The notes below the pieces were generated by a model. It made no database searches. It was not told the DNA's origin and was given only the letters and a program-made list of their open reading frames with translations. A stretch of DNA of 64,000 nucleotides from Pandoraea eparura (GTDB lineage: Bacteria; Pseudomonadota; Gammaproteobacteria; Burkholderiales; Burkholderiaceae), in NCBI RefSeq assembly GCF_902459725.1, contig NZ_CABPSH010000003.1, positions 248,001-312,000 on the forward strand. The letters are read 5' to 3'. The stretch's first letter is position 1; each line of letters opens with the position of its first letter. Position numbers and translations under genes: made by a program. Shown one piece after another: positions 9,395 to 17,293 of this stretch.

Positions 9395-10006
9395 TTAGAG
9401 CGGGGGAACAATGGGGTTCGCGACCCCAATCATGCAGTCCTGCGTCACGATTTCTGATAATTGCTTTTCGCCCCAACCATCCGTTCCCTCCGGTCGAACC
9501 GGTATCACGAAATAGCGAGAGTCTGCCGTGGTATCCCACATCCGAATCTGCACAGACGCTGGGAGTTCCAGTCCTAGCTCTCGAAGAACCTGCCTCGACT
9601 CTCGCACTGCTCGCGCACGATATTCCGGGACCTTGTACCAATCAGGTGGAAAACCGAGTACCGCCCAAGCCGTACAGGAACACTGTGTGCACACGACAAC
9701 ATTTTGCAGCGTTGGAGTATTGAAGAGCGCTTTAATCCGCGTCTGCTGTGGTGGACCACTGTAGCCTAGCGCTGCCAGCGTTGCCGTTGCATCACCATCC
9801 AGGCGTGCGCGAAAGTCGTCATCCAGCCAAGCCCTCGCGACAACTTTTGCTCCGTTGTCGGCAGACCACCTCTGCGCTGCGTGGGCCGCGTATTCTGCTA
9901 TGTCCTGGTCCGAAATCAGCCCCTTGTCTTTCAGCGCGCCCACAATTGCCTCTGCCCGCTTCTCCGGCGCTGCTAGTGGACGAGAGTACGACGTCTCTGT
10001 GCTCAT
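9395..10006 (-). CDS. Nitrile hydratase, alpha subunit, unusual metal motif
   Basis: Catalytic alpha subunit (203 residues) binding a single non-haem iron or non-corrin cobalt. The metal site is VCTQCSCTAW with C106, C109, S110 and C111 as ligands. Classical motifs are CSLCSCT (iron) and CTLCSCY (cobalt); this one has the cobalt-like Thr at 107, the iron-like Thr at 112 and an unusual Gln at 108. The rest (EYRARAVRESRQVL, DTTADSRYFVIP, CMIGVANPIVP) looks iron-type. An upstream in-frame ATG exists, but the chosen ATG has GAGGA 5 nt before it. A 7-bp inverted repeat lies 83 bp upstream as a possible operator. No activator gene is found nearby. Confidence 0.93.
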   Translation of the reverse strand: MSTETSYSRPLAAPEKRAEAIVGALKDKGLISDQDIAEYAAHAAQRWSADNGAKVVARAWLDDDFRARLDGDATATLAALGYSGPPQQTRIKALFNTPTLQNVVVCTQCSCTAWAVLGFPPDWYKVPEYRARAVRESRQVLRELGLELPASVQIRMWDTTADSRYFVIPVRPEGTDGWGEKQLSEIVTQDCMIGVANPIVPPL

Positions 10007-10088
10007 ATCTATCCTCGGTACCGTTTGCATTTGAGGCAACCTATAGAGCGTGTTTGCCTCACTAACAATTGATTGACTTCACCCACCC

Positions 10089-10113
10089 CACATCCATCAA
10101 AGTTTGGGATGTG
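10089..10113. promoter_or_regulatory. Inverted repeat upstream of nitrile hydratase operon
   Basis: CACATCC and GGATGTG form a perfect 7-bp inverted repeat with an 11-bp spacer in AT-rich DNA, ending 83 bp before the alpha start codon. The size and position suit a regulator-binding site. The regulator is not identified. Confidence 0.4.
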
Positions 10114-10453
10114 ATAATAAATTTTGATCAGACTCGATCATGAAAAGAAAAAAATGGCGGGTCAATCCTCGAATATTGAATTTTTCCCATCACAATGATT
10201 AATTTATCGAATCACCCCCCCCCCCCGTCACTATCTTTCCGCCTCAATAATCGAGGTTTTAGCCAGCCAGGTCCGGCATGATTCTCGCCCCCAGTCGCAC
10301 TCATGATCCAGGAGGTGTTGTCACCGGGGTTGGTGGGTGGCTAGTGATCGCTGATAGGGGTTTGGCCGGGATATCCCTGCGCCGTCCGTAACGTGGATGT
10401 CGAGACTTGCCACCGTTGTTGCAGGCCAATCCGTACACTCTGCATAAACTGCG

Positions 10454-10987
10454 ATGCAAGAAATTCAACAATATGACGCCGCCGATGTCTTCGTTGGTGT
10501 AGACGTCGGCAAAGGCCAGCATCACGCCGTTGCACTTGATCGTAGCGGCAAGCGCCTGCGCAACAAGGCGCTTCCCAACGACGAGGCTAAGCTGCGCCCT
10601 CATCGCCGAACTCAAGGCGCAAGGCTGAGTCCTGTTCGTCGTTGACCAGCCCGCCACCATCGGCGCACTGCCGGTGGCTGTTGCACGCGACGAAGGCGTG
10701 ATGGTCGCGGCCGAAATCGTTCAGGCCCAGAGCGGACAAGCCGTGACCGTCCCCGGCACCCAGGCCGCCACCATCGTCATGCCTCGTTTGACCCAGCAAC
10801 TCGCCGCCTTACGCAAACAGCGCGACGAAGTTGAGCGACGGGTGCTTGCGCCCCCTCTTTTCCGCCCCTGACAAGCATGCTGGGAGTCAGCATCAGGACT
10901 GCTGTCGGACTCCTCACCAAAGTCTCGCACAAAGCCTTTGCCTCGGCCGCGCGCCTCGCCGCCAACACCGGGCTGGCATCCGTGTGA
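10454..10987 (+). pseudogene. Remnant of IS110-family transposase
   Basis: The N-terminal DEDD-domain start is clear (DVFVGVDVGKGQHHAVALD). The frame then shifts near 10594 to LFVVDQPATIGALPVAVA, most of the central domain is missing, and sequence resumes with AAEIVQAQSGQAVTVPGTQ and MPRLTQQLAALRKQRDEVE. After another frame change come the family sequences GVSIRTAVGLLTKVSHKAFA and AARLAANTGLASV, ending in a stop. It is internally deleted, frameshifted and certainly non-functional. It is a different IS110 lineage from the intact IS1111-group element at 13.7 kb. Confidence 0.8.
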
Positions 10988-11580
10988 TTCTCAACCCGCC
11001 TTGAACACGGAAACGCTGCCTCGCCCTGATTTTCAAAACAACAGGGAGCCGGAGCAACAACCGCATGTTTTTACCGCACTTTTCAATTCGGATCGGGAAA
11101 AAACCGTGCATCCATGGAATTCATGTGAATGAGATCTTTCTCCGATGGCCCCCACAGCACCATTGCCTTGCATGCATAAAGCCATGTGAGAACCTACTTC
11201 TGTCTTCCGCAGCGAACTGCGGGAGAAGAACGGATCGGCGCCAGCCAGCCCACACACTCACGAGGTCAACGTGCAACCCTCCGCCCAAAAAAAACCATTT
11301 TCCGGCCGCAAGTCCAAGCTCTTCGTCGAAGGCTCCCACGCATGGATTCCCCTAAACGAAAAGATCATCCAATCCCATAGTGCAACAGGGGCAACGGTTC
11401 ACACCGCCTCTGGCGCAGCACAAGATTCTTTAATCACAATGACTGCGCCGACTAATAATTCCGTTGAGTCGGAAAAACGTGCACCGGCGACATGCGCCGC
11501 CACAGCGGCCGGCCCTTCACCTGCGCCCCGCCCCTCAAACGTTAGGAAACTCCGAAGCACGTCAGGACAGATGAATTTCC
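10988..11580. other. Decayed intergenic DNA between mobile-element remnants
   Basis: I see no credible gene here; open frames on both strands are short and unlike proteins I know. It lies between an IS110 remnant and a broken AAA ATPase fragment, so it is probably scrambled island DNA. Confidence 0.4.
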
Positions 11581-11581
11581 G

Positions 11582-11887
11582 CACGACTGCAGCGACCTCG
11601 TCCGGTACGCTCGGCTTACGTACAAACACCTCGCCGGTATGGTCGACACCAAACGTCGCCTACTACGAGCTGGGCAGGACATCCTGGCCGGTTTAGATGG
11701 CGAACCGCGCAACGGCATCCTTCTGTTCGACGAACCCGGCAACGGCAAGACGATGTTCGCCGAAGCACTGGCCGGCGAGCTCGATATTTCGTTCTTTCCG
11801 GTCGCTTTCGGCGACATGGCGTCAAAGTGGATTAACGAAACACCGGAGACTCTCCGTGTTGATTCGTGGGTTAGCGGAAGTAGGTAA
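11582..11887 (+). pseudogene. Truncated AAA+ ATPase fragment
   Basis: The fragment encodes YKHLAGMVDTKRRLL followed by GILLFDEPGNGKTMFAEAL, a Walker A region (DEPGNGKT, where GEPGNGKT is expected), then FGDMASKWINETPE. This is the start of an AAA+ module of the kind found in plasmid or element-borne ATPases. It has no Walker B, no sensor motifs and no credible start. The homology stops near 11860, just before the SDR gene on the other strand, which suggests the SDR segment was inserted or a deletion joined here. Confidence 0.65.
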
Positions 11888-12524
11888 CTTCCGCTGTCCA
11901 TGCGTCCTTGGGTTGGCTATGCAATTGCCAGAACGCCTCGGCAATGCCAGTGGCTTCTTCCGAGTCGGGTTTCACGTAGGCAGCGACAGTGACACTAGCG
12001 ACATGAATACCCTCCGCTTTCGCCGGTTCGAACAGCCCTTGCGCGAGAGCGCGGATACCTGCCTTGCCCAAGCTGAGCGACAGATACTCAGGGTTCGGTG
12101 AAACAGCGAAGCCGCCGCCGGTCAACAGAATCGCTCCCTTGCCGCGTTTGCGCATGCCACCGATGGCAGCTTGCGATGCCGCTAGTGCACCACCAATGTT
12201 GACGGCAAGATCTGTGTTAAATGTGTCAGCCGGCTGACTTTCCAGCGTTGCCTGTCGTAGGCTGGCAGCGTTGTAATGCAGCACGTCGATGCCCCCATGT
12301 TGCGATTCAACGTTCGCAACCAGAGCGGCGACCGCCTTGGCGTCACTTGCGTCCACCGGGCGCGCCAAAGCGTCGTGACCAAGATGCTTCAGTCGTTGCG
12401 CAAGTGCCTCTGCGCGCGCGAGGTCGCGGCCGCTGAGAACAATGCGGAAGCCTTCGCGGGCGAAGCGCTCTGCGGTTGCGAAGCCGATACCCGGCCCGCT
12501 GCCAATGCTCAGAAATATCTTCAT
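11871..12524 (-). CDS. Short-chain dehydrogenase, divergent from LysR
   Basis: SDR-fold protein of 217 residues. It starts MKIFLSIGSGPGIGFATAERF, with the nucleotide-binding glycines in GSGPGIG (residues 8-14). The start is supported by GGAGAG upstream; a longer in-frame start adds an unrelated leader. The C-terminal part has EYLSLSLGKAGIRAL, in which the Tyr lies 7 residues before the Lys rather than 4; I recall this arrangement as usual for this SDR subgroup. It is divergent from a LysR gene 89 bp away, a common SDR/LysR pairing in Proteobacteria. The substrate is unknown. Confidence 0.82.
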   Translation of the reverse strand: MKIFLSIGSGPGIGFATAERFAREGFRIVLSGRDLARAEALAQRLKHLGHDALARPVDASDAKAVAALVANVESQHGGIDVLHYNAASLRQATLESQPADTFNTDLAVNIGGALAASQAAIGGMRKRGKGAILLTGGGFAVSPNPEYLSLSLGKAGIRALAQGLFEPAKAEGIHVASVTVAAYVKPDSEEATGIAEAFWQLHSQPKDAWTAEVTYFR

Positions 12525-12581
12525 TCGTATCTCTCCGTCAAATCGGAAAATCGTGACTTGAAAGGCTATCAAATGCAGAAT

Positions 12582-12594
12582 CAGAGATAATCTG
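12582..12594. promoter_or_regulatory. Candidate LysR-type operator between SDR and LysR genes
   Basis: A short palindrome CAGA-GATAA-TCTG lies in the 89-bp divergent gap. Its size and position fit an operator for the LysR regulator, but it is short and could be chance. Confidence 0.25.
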
Positions 12595-12613
12595 GCTCGC
12601 ACGAATAAATATC

Positions 12614-13549
12614 ATGCAAAAAATGCAGGAATTGCTGGGACGAGTGAGCATGGACGAGTTGTCGGCCTTTGTCGCGGTCGTTGAAGCACATAGCTTCACC
12701 GATGCTGCCGCCGTCGTTGGACGCGATGCCACGATCGTCTCGCGCCGCATTACCCAGTTGGAAGAGCGCCTCGGGGTCTGTTTGCTCTCTCGCACTACCC
12801 GGCGTGTAGCGCTCACCGAAGTCGGAGCGCTCTACTACCGCAGAGTTCGCAGTTTGCTCGATGAACTGGACTCTGCCGGCCATGAGGCCAGCAGCTTCGC
12901 GGCAAGCCCACAAGGATTATTGCGGGTGTCGGCCCCCGTGACCTTTGGGCGTCGCTGGATATCGCCACTATTACCGGCATTCATACTGCGACACCCAAAG
13001 ATTCGCGTGGATGCGAGATTTGCGGACCGTCATGTCGATGTCGTCTCTGAGGGGTTTGATGTTGCGATCCGCGTTGGGATTCTGAACGACAGCACGCTGA
13101 TCGCACGCCGGATCGCTCCGTTTCACAACATGCTCTACGCGGCGCCGTCGTATATCGAAGCGCGTGGCATACCAGCCGAACCGGCTGAACTTGAGGCACA
13201 CGCGTGCCTTAGCTTCACCAACTATGTCGGTTGGCCAGACTGGGCGCTTCACAAAGACGGTCAACGCAAGACCATTAGACCGTCAGGGCCGTTACAGACC
13301 GACAGTTCCGAGGCCTTACTACTCGCGGGAATCGCGGGTCTCGGCATCATCCTGACGCCGGACTGGCTTGCGGGCCCCGCCGTTCGGGCGGGGGAACTGG
13401 TGCAACTGCTGCCCGACTGGAAAGGGTCGCAAGAAGGAGGTATCTACGCCGTGATGCCGCCTGGTCGGCTGATACCGACCAAGACCCGCATCTTCGTTGA
13501 CGAGATTACCCAAGCCATTCAAGCGGGATGGAGTCCTTCAGCAGCGTGA
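12614..13549 (+). CDS. LysR-family transcriptional regulator
   Basis: Regulator of 311 residues in the class that pairs with divergent SDR genes. The winged helix-turn-helix begins near residue 13 (MDELSAFVAVVEAHSFTDAA, then DATIVSRRITQLEERLG and LLSRTTRRVALTEVG). The effector domain follows, with FADRHVDVVSEGFDVAIRVG. Two nearer in-frame ATG codons (residues 4 and 13) could also be the start. It probably controls the SDR gene next to it. Confidence 0.9.
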   Translation: MQKMQELLGRVSMDELSAFVAVVEAHSFTDAAAVVGRDATIVSRRITQLEERLGVCLLSRTTRRVALTEVGALYYRRVRSLLDELDSAGHEASSFAASPQGLLRVSAPVTFGRRWISPLLPAFILRHPKIRVDARFADRHVDVVSEGFDVAIRVGILNDSTLIARRIAPFHNMLYAAPSYIEARGIPAEPAELEAHACLSFTNYVGWPDWALHKDGQRKTIRPSGPLQTDSSEALLLAGIAGLGIILTPDWLAGPAVRAGELVQLLPDWKGSQEGGIYAVMPPGRLIPTKTRIFVDEITQAIQAGWSPSAA

Positions 13550-13659
13550 GCTAGCAAGGGACGACAACGTGGCGCCGTCAGCACCAGACTCGCTGGCGTA
13601 ATGGCGTTCAGGCACTCGTCGCGGCGGTAAGCAGGCGAACCGCGTGCGCTGCGAGTCGT

Positions 13660-13687
13660 TGTAATGCCCCACTGAAAACCTGCTCAG
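13660..13687 (+). repeat. Left inverted repeat of the IS3-family element
   Basis: TGTAATG, then a variable core, then CCTGCTCAG. It matches the reverse complement of the right end with a few differences in the core. Confidence 0.7.
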
Positions 13688-13758
13688 GTGTAATGGGATG
13701 GTCACCCCCACCTCTCAGCGAGTAGGCTGCTGAGAACTTTCCTCGGGAGGTCATTGCC

Positions 13759-14784
13759 ATGGACAACGTCACGATGATTGGAATTGATTTGGGCAAGCAT
13801 TCTTTCCACCCGCATGGACAGGATCGTGCTGGCAAAGCCGTGTTTCGCAAGAAGGTCTCACGCAAGCAGCTACTCGAATTTTTTGCGACGTTCCACTCTT
13901 GTACAGTCGTGATGGAGGCCTGCGCAGGTGCGCATTGGATGGCGCGCAAGCTCAGCGAGTTCGGACACGCCGTCAAGCTGATCTCTCCACAATTCGTGCG
14001 CCCGTTCGTCAAGAGCAACAAGAACGACTTCGTTGATGCCGAGGCTATATGTGAAGCCGCGTCTCGCCCATCGATGCGATTTGTGACGCCAAAGACGGAA
14101 TCGCAGCAGACACTTTCCGCGCTCCATCGAGTTCGCCAGGCTCTGGTTCGCGATCGGGTATGCACGACCAACCAGATGCATGGATTCCTGCTTGAGTTCG
14201 GAATCAGCCTCCCTGTCGGCCACGCCGTCGTAAGGCGCCTGCCCGCGGTACTGGCCGAGTATCGACTGCCGCCGCGTCTCGTCGCGATCCTTGATCGGTT
14301 GCATGAGCACTTCAAATATCTTAGTGAACAGATTCGCGATATCGAGAAAGAACTCGAGCGGCAACTCGCCGATGACTCTCTTGGCCAGCGTCTGATGACG
14401 ATTCCCGGCGTTGGAACGATCACTGCCAGTCTGCTTGCCTCGGAGCTCGGCGATGGTAAGCAATACCGATGCAGCCGTGACTTCGCCGCTGCGGTCGGGC
14501 TGGTGCCAAGGCAATACAGTACTGGTGGAAAGTCAAACCTGCTCGGAATCTCCAAGAGAGGTGACAAGAATATCCGCCACTTGCTGGTCCAGTGTGCACG
14601 AGCATTTATGCTCCGACTGGACAAGCAGTCGGGCCGTATGGCCGACTGGGTCCGCTCGCTGCTGGCGCGACGACATTCCAGCGTGGTCGCTTGTGCGCTA
14701 GCGAGCAAGCTTGCCCGAATCGCATGGGCGATCGTGAGCCACAACACTGTATTCGAGCAACGAGCGGCCGTCACGGCTGCATGA
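13759..14784 (+). CDS. IS110-family transposase (IS1111 group)
   Basis: A 341-residue DEDD transposase. The N-terminal RuvC-like domain starts MIGIDLGKHSFHPHG (first Asp about residue 10), and NKNDFVDAEAICEA carries further acidic residues near 90-100. The C-terminal IS116/IS110/IS902 domain has IPGVGTITASLLASELGD and the catalytic-Ser region LVPRQYSTGGKSNLLGISKRG. Length and motifs are complete, so the element may still be mobile. GGGAGG lies about 10 nt before the ATG. Confidence 0.93.
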   Translation: MDNVTMIGIDLGKHSFHPHGQDRAGKAVFRKKVSRKQLLEFFATFHSCTVVMEACAGAHWMARKLSEFGHAVKLISPQFVRPFVKSNKNDFVDAEAICEAASRPSMRFVTPKTESQQTLSALHRVRQALVRDRVCTTNQMHGFLLEFGISLPVGHAVVRRLPAVLAEYRLPPRLVAILDRLHEHFKYLSEQIRDIEKELERQLADDSLGQRLMTIPGVGTITASLLASELGDGKQYRCSRDFAAAVGLVPRQYSTGGKSNLLGISKRGDKNIRHLLVQCARAFMLRLDKQSGRMADWVRSLLARRHSSVVACALASKLARIAWAIVSHNTVFEQRAAVTAA

Positions 14785-15026
14785 CGGAATGTCATCATTC
14801 TTTTACCGAAGTCAACTCATCTGGTTTTGCGACTGCTGATTATTGATGACGTGAATGGCAAACCGGCCTGGCGGACACCCTGAAAGGTTAACGAGCTTCT
14901 TGAAGCTGCAGCTGTTATCAGGATCGCCTGGCGCGACTCTCATCGTGGCGCGAGGAGCGTTCCTCACAACGACGCCGGATAGATTTGTGCAAAGCCACCA
15001 CACATCAACATCAGTGTTGCAAAAAC
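14785..15026. other. Non-coding right end of the IS1111-group element
   Basis: About 240 bp without a gene between the transposase stop and the right inverted repeat. IS1111-group elements usually have a longer non-coding stretch on one side of the transposase. Confidence 0.45.
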
Positions 15027-15062
15027 GGGGGTGACCATAGATTAACCTTCGAGGACAAACAC

Positions 15063-15334
15063 ATGAGCATGAAGATGGAAGACGAGATCAAGCGGTGGCG
15101 CGCAGCTACGGCCTGCGCGAGGAATTCATCACCCCGCATTGTCCGCAGCAGAACGGCATGGTCGAGCGTGTCATCCGGACGCTCAAGGAGCAATGTGCAC
15201 ACCGCCATCGCTTCGAGACGCTGCGACACGCCAGCCGTGTAATCGGCGACTGGATTCATTCCTATAACCATCGACGGCCGCACCAAGCGCTGAAGATGAT
15301 GACCCCGGCCGAGGCTTTTGCTTTAGCCGCCTGA
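15063..15334 (+). pseudogene. IS3 transposase remnant: OrfA start fused to OrfB end
   Basis: The first 12 codons read MSMKMEDEIKRW, a start I recognise from IS3 OrfA proteins. They run directly into OrfB sequence in another frame: SYGLREEFITPHCPQQNG, then MVERVIRTLKEQC with the last Glu of the DDE triad, then SYNHRRPHQALKMMTPAEAF. The OrfA DNA-binding part, the first two acidic residues and the frameshift region are all deleted. Confidence 0.8.
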
Positions 15335-15335
15335 C

Positions 15336-15362
15336 CTGAGCAGGTTCTGCTGGGTCATTACA
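15336..15362 (-). repeat. Right inverted repeat of the IS3-family element
   Basis: CTGAGCAGG...GTCATTACA, just after the transposase remnant. It is the inverted partner of the repeat at 13660. Confidence 0.7.
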
Positions 15363-15518
15363 GGCTAAGGAAAATTCCCGGGCAGGTCAATTCGCACCCG
15401 ATCGTAGGCTTGGAAAACGTGTAGCTTCGCTTCACTGTGAGATTGCATGAGTCAAAAATCTGTTGGAGTTGTGAAGGTGGGTGCGACCCGACTGTCCGAA
15501 TTCACGCGGCCACCTCTG

Positions 15519-15959
15519 TTAGGCAGAACCGGTAGCCATGAGCCCCGTCAGTAGCGATTTAACTTGACAGGGTACTTCAACCGATTGCCCTGTGGACCTG
15601 CTGACATAGACATGTACAAAATGGCCTACGGCTGATGGAGCAGCATCGTCTCCGAGGAAGATCGCCAATTCATAACGGACGCTCGAGCGGCCGATCCGGC
15701 CCACCCGTACTCCAACCTGCAATGCATCGGGGAACGCAATCGGTTTGAAGTAAGAGCAAGCGCTGTCGACGACAAAGCCCACCACATCGCCTCGATGAAT
15801 GTCTAGCACGCCATGATGAATCAGGTGTTGGTTGACTGCAGTATCGAAGTAGCTGTAATACGTGACGTTGTTCACGTGGCCATAGATATCATTATCCATC
15901 CACCTCGTGGATATGTCTGCAAAGTAGCGGAAGTCACTTCTCGTAAGATTTGGCGTCAT
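15519..15959 (-). CDS. Acyl-CoA thioesterase, YbgC/4-hydroxybenzoyl-CoA type
   Basis: Hotdog-fold thioesterase of 146 residues that hydrolyses an acyl-CoA to acid and CoA. The signature is near residues 17-35 (RWMDNDIYGHVNNVTYYSYF): an Asp followed by GHVNN, as in the YbgC/FadM family. It lies 13 bp downstream of the iron alcohol dehydrogenase on the same strand and is the last gene of a likely operon running from the MFS gene at 20.6 kb. It could release the end product of the CoA route or protect against a trapped CoA pool; the substrate is unknown. Confidence 0.85.
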   Translation of the reverse strand: MTPNLTRSDFRYFADISTRWMDNDIYGHVNNVTYYSYFDTAVNQHLIHHGVLDIHRGDVVGFVVDSACSYFKPIAFPDALQVGVRVGRIGRSSVRYELAIFLGDDAAPSAVGHFVHVYVSRSTGQSVEVPCQVKSLLTGLMATGSA

Positions 15960-15972
15960 TCACGTGTCTCTT

Positions 15973-17124
15973 TTAGAACGCTTCCTGATACAGAGCAAGC
16001 GCTTCCTCGTATTCGACGTCGCGTGGATTATTGATCAGCAGCCTCTTGACGTTCATCGCGTCGGTTGCAAGCATCGGCAGTGAGCCTGCTGGAATCCCCG
16101 CCTCGCGGAGCGTCTGGGCATACGGCATTTCACGTACTAACGTCGCAATAGCGCCCACAAAAGCTTCTGACACTGCGGCATCAGGCAAGGAGCCAAGGCC
16201 GGGAAGCATGACCCGGCCCAGCTCAGCGTAAAGCGGAGTCGCTACGCGCTCATTGAAGCGCAGCACTGGTACGAGCATCAAAGAATTGGTCAGCCCATGC
16301 GGAAGCCCGTAATGCCCGCCAAGCGGGTAGGCTAGCGCGTGGACAGCCGCGACCGGCGCGTTCGCGAAAGCAATGCCTGCCAGTAGTGAGCCAAGTAGCA
16401 TCTGCTCACGCGCGTGTGCGTCCGCCCCATCCGACACAGCGCGGCGGATGTTAGGGTACAGGAGGTTCAGGGCCTTCACCGCGAACATATCGGAAAGCAG
16501 ATTCTTTTTGTGACGACTGGCGTACGCCTCGATGGCATGCACCATCGCGTCGATACCTGTCATTGCTGTCACCGCTCGCGGCAAGCCAAGCGTGAGCAGC
16601 CCATCGAGGACTGCAACATCTGGATAGAGTAACGGCGAAACGATGCCTTTCTTCTCGTGCGTGGGCGTTGTGACAATCGAAATTGGCGTCGCCTCCGATC
16701 CGGTACCGGCAGTGGTCGGTACTTGAATAAGAGGCAGTCGCGGCCCCTTCGCAAGCCCAATCCCATAAATCTCGGCAATCGGTTGCTTCGTCTTCGCCAA
16801 CAGAGCCACAAGCTTCGCGGTGTCCATTGAGCTGCCGCCGCCGATCCCGACGACCGCATCGACTTTGTGCTGGATAGCAAATTCGACGGCGGCAAGCACC
16901 ACGTCTTCCGGTGGATCCGCCTGGACATCGGCGTAGACAATCGCTTCTTGACCGACTTTGGCGAACGCATCAACGACTGGTTCGATCAGGCCGGTTGCTT
17001 GCATGCCTTTGTCGGTCACCATAAGCACGCGAGAGCCGCCAACACTGGTAACGATCTCGTGCAAACGCTGCGCGCTACCATGCTCGCAAACGATTTTTGG
17101 CGTCGTTTCAAAGGAAAGTGACAT
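15973..17124 (-). CDS. Iron-containing alcohol dehydrogenase
   Basis: Group III alcohol dehydrogenase of 383 residues using NAD(P). The nucleotide-binding GGGSSMDTAK is near residues 95-104. The metal ligands are visible in GIDAMVHAIEAYAS (Asp, His) and in AAVHALAYPLGGHYGLPHG (two His). A TTG three codons upstream could also start it, but the ATG fits the family start MSLSFETTPKI. It is in the same run as the SDR and hydrolase upstream and the thioesterase downstream. It probably oxidises an alcohol or hydroxy acid, or reduces the matching aldehyde; related maleylacetate reductases belong to the same superfamily. Confidence 0.88.
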   Translation of the reverse strand: MSLSFETTPKIVCEHGSAQRLHEIVTSVGGSRVLMVTDKGMQATGLIEPVVDAFAKVGQEAIVYADVQADPPEDVVLAAVEFAIQHKVDAVVGIGGGSSMDTAKLVALLAKTKQPIAEIYGIGLAKGPRLPLIQVPTTAGTGSEATPISIVTTPTHEKKGIVSPLLYPDVAVLDGLLTLGLPRAVTAMTGIDAMVHAIEAYASRHKKNLLSDMFAVKALNLLYPNIRRAVSDGADAHAREQMLLGSLLAGIAFANAPVAAVHALAYPLGGHYGLPHGLTNSLMLVPVLRFNERVATPLYAELGRVMLPGLGSLPDAAVSEAFVGAIATLVREMPYAQTLREAGIPAGSLPMLATDAMNVKRLLINNPRDVEYEEALALYQEAF

Positions 17125-17293
17125 TCTTCTCAATCTCTAAATTTGGTAGGAAGCGGCTGTTCTACTTTCGCTTACCCGCTGTGGCGTTTAGTTCATTCGA
17201 CGTGAACACGTCTTCCCAACGCCTTAGCCTCGAGGTTTCGGGCGGCCAGGTAACACAATTTCTCTCCAATCAACGAGGCAATACCACAAGCTG

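Larger units (their letters stand above)
13698..15038 (+). mobile_element. IS110-family (IS1111 group) insertion sequence, apparently intact
   Basis: A full transposase gene is flanked by a perfect 12-bp inverted repeat, ATGGTCACCCCC at 13698-13709 and GGGGGTGACCAT at 15027-15038. Subterminal 12-bp inverted repeats separate the IS1111 group from other IS110 elements. The exact outer ends, and any target sequence, lie a few bases beyond the repeats and are not fixed. Confidence 0.75.
13660..15362 (+). mobile_element. Internally deleted IS3-family element carrying a nested IS1111-group element
   Basis: Both ends are visible: TGTAATG...CCTGCTCAG at 13660-13687, and its near-perfect inverted copy at 15336-15362. 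Next to the right end lies a transposase made of the first 12 codons of OrfA fused to the C-terminal part of OrfB. Without the nested element the IS3 derivative would be only about 360 bp with two good ends, so it is MITE-like. The IS1111-group element sits close to the left end. Confidence 0.75.

Noticed and set aside
9349-9429. Longer nitrile hydratase beta with 27 extra residues
   Set aside because: MDGIHDLGGMQGFG is the conserved family start; the extra leader is unlike any member.
11871-12524. Calling the SDR at 11.9 kb catalytically dead because YxxxK is absent
   Set aside because: The YxxxxxxK spacing seems usual for this SDR subgroup, so it is not treated as a loss.
13608-14798. A 396-codon minus-strand frame over the IS1111-group transposase
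   Set aside because: Shadow of an intact DEDD transposase.
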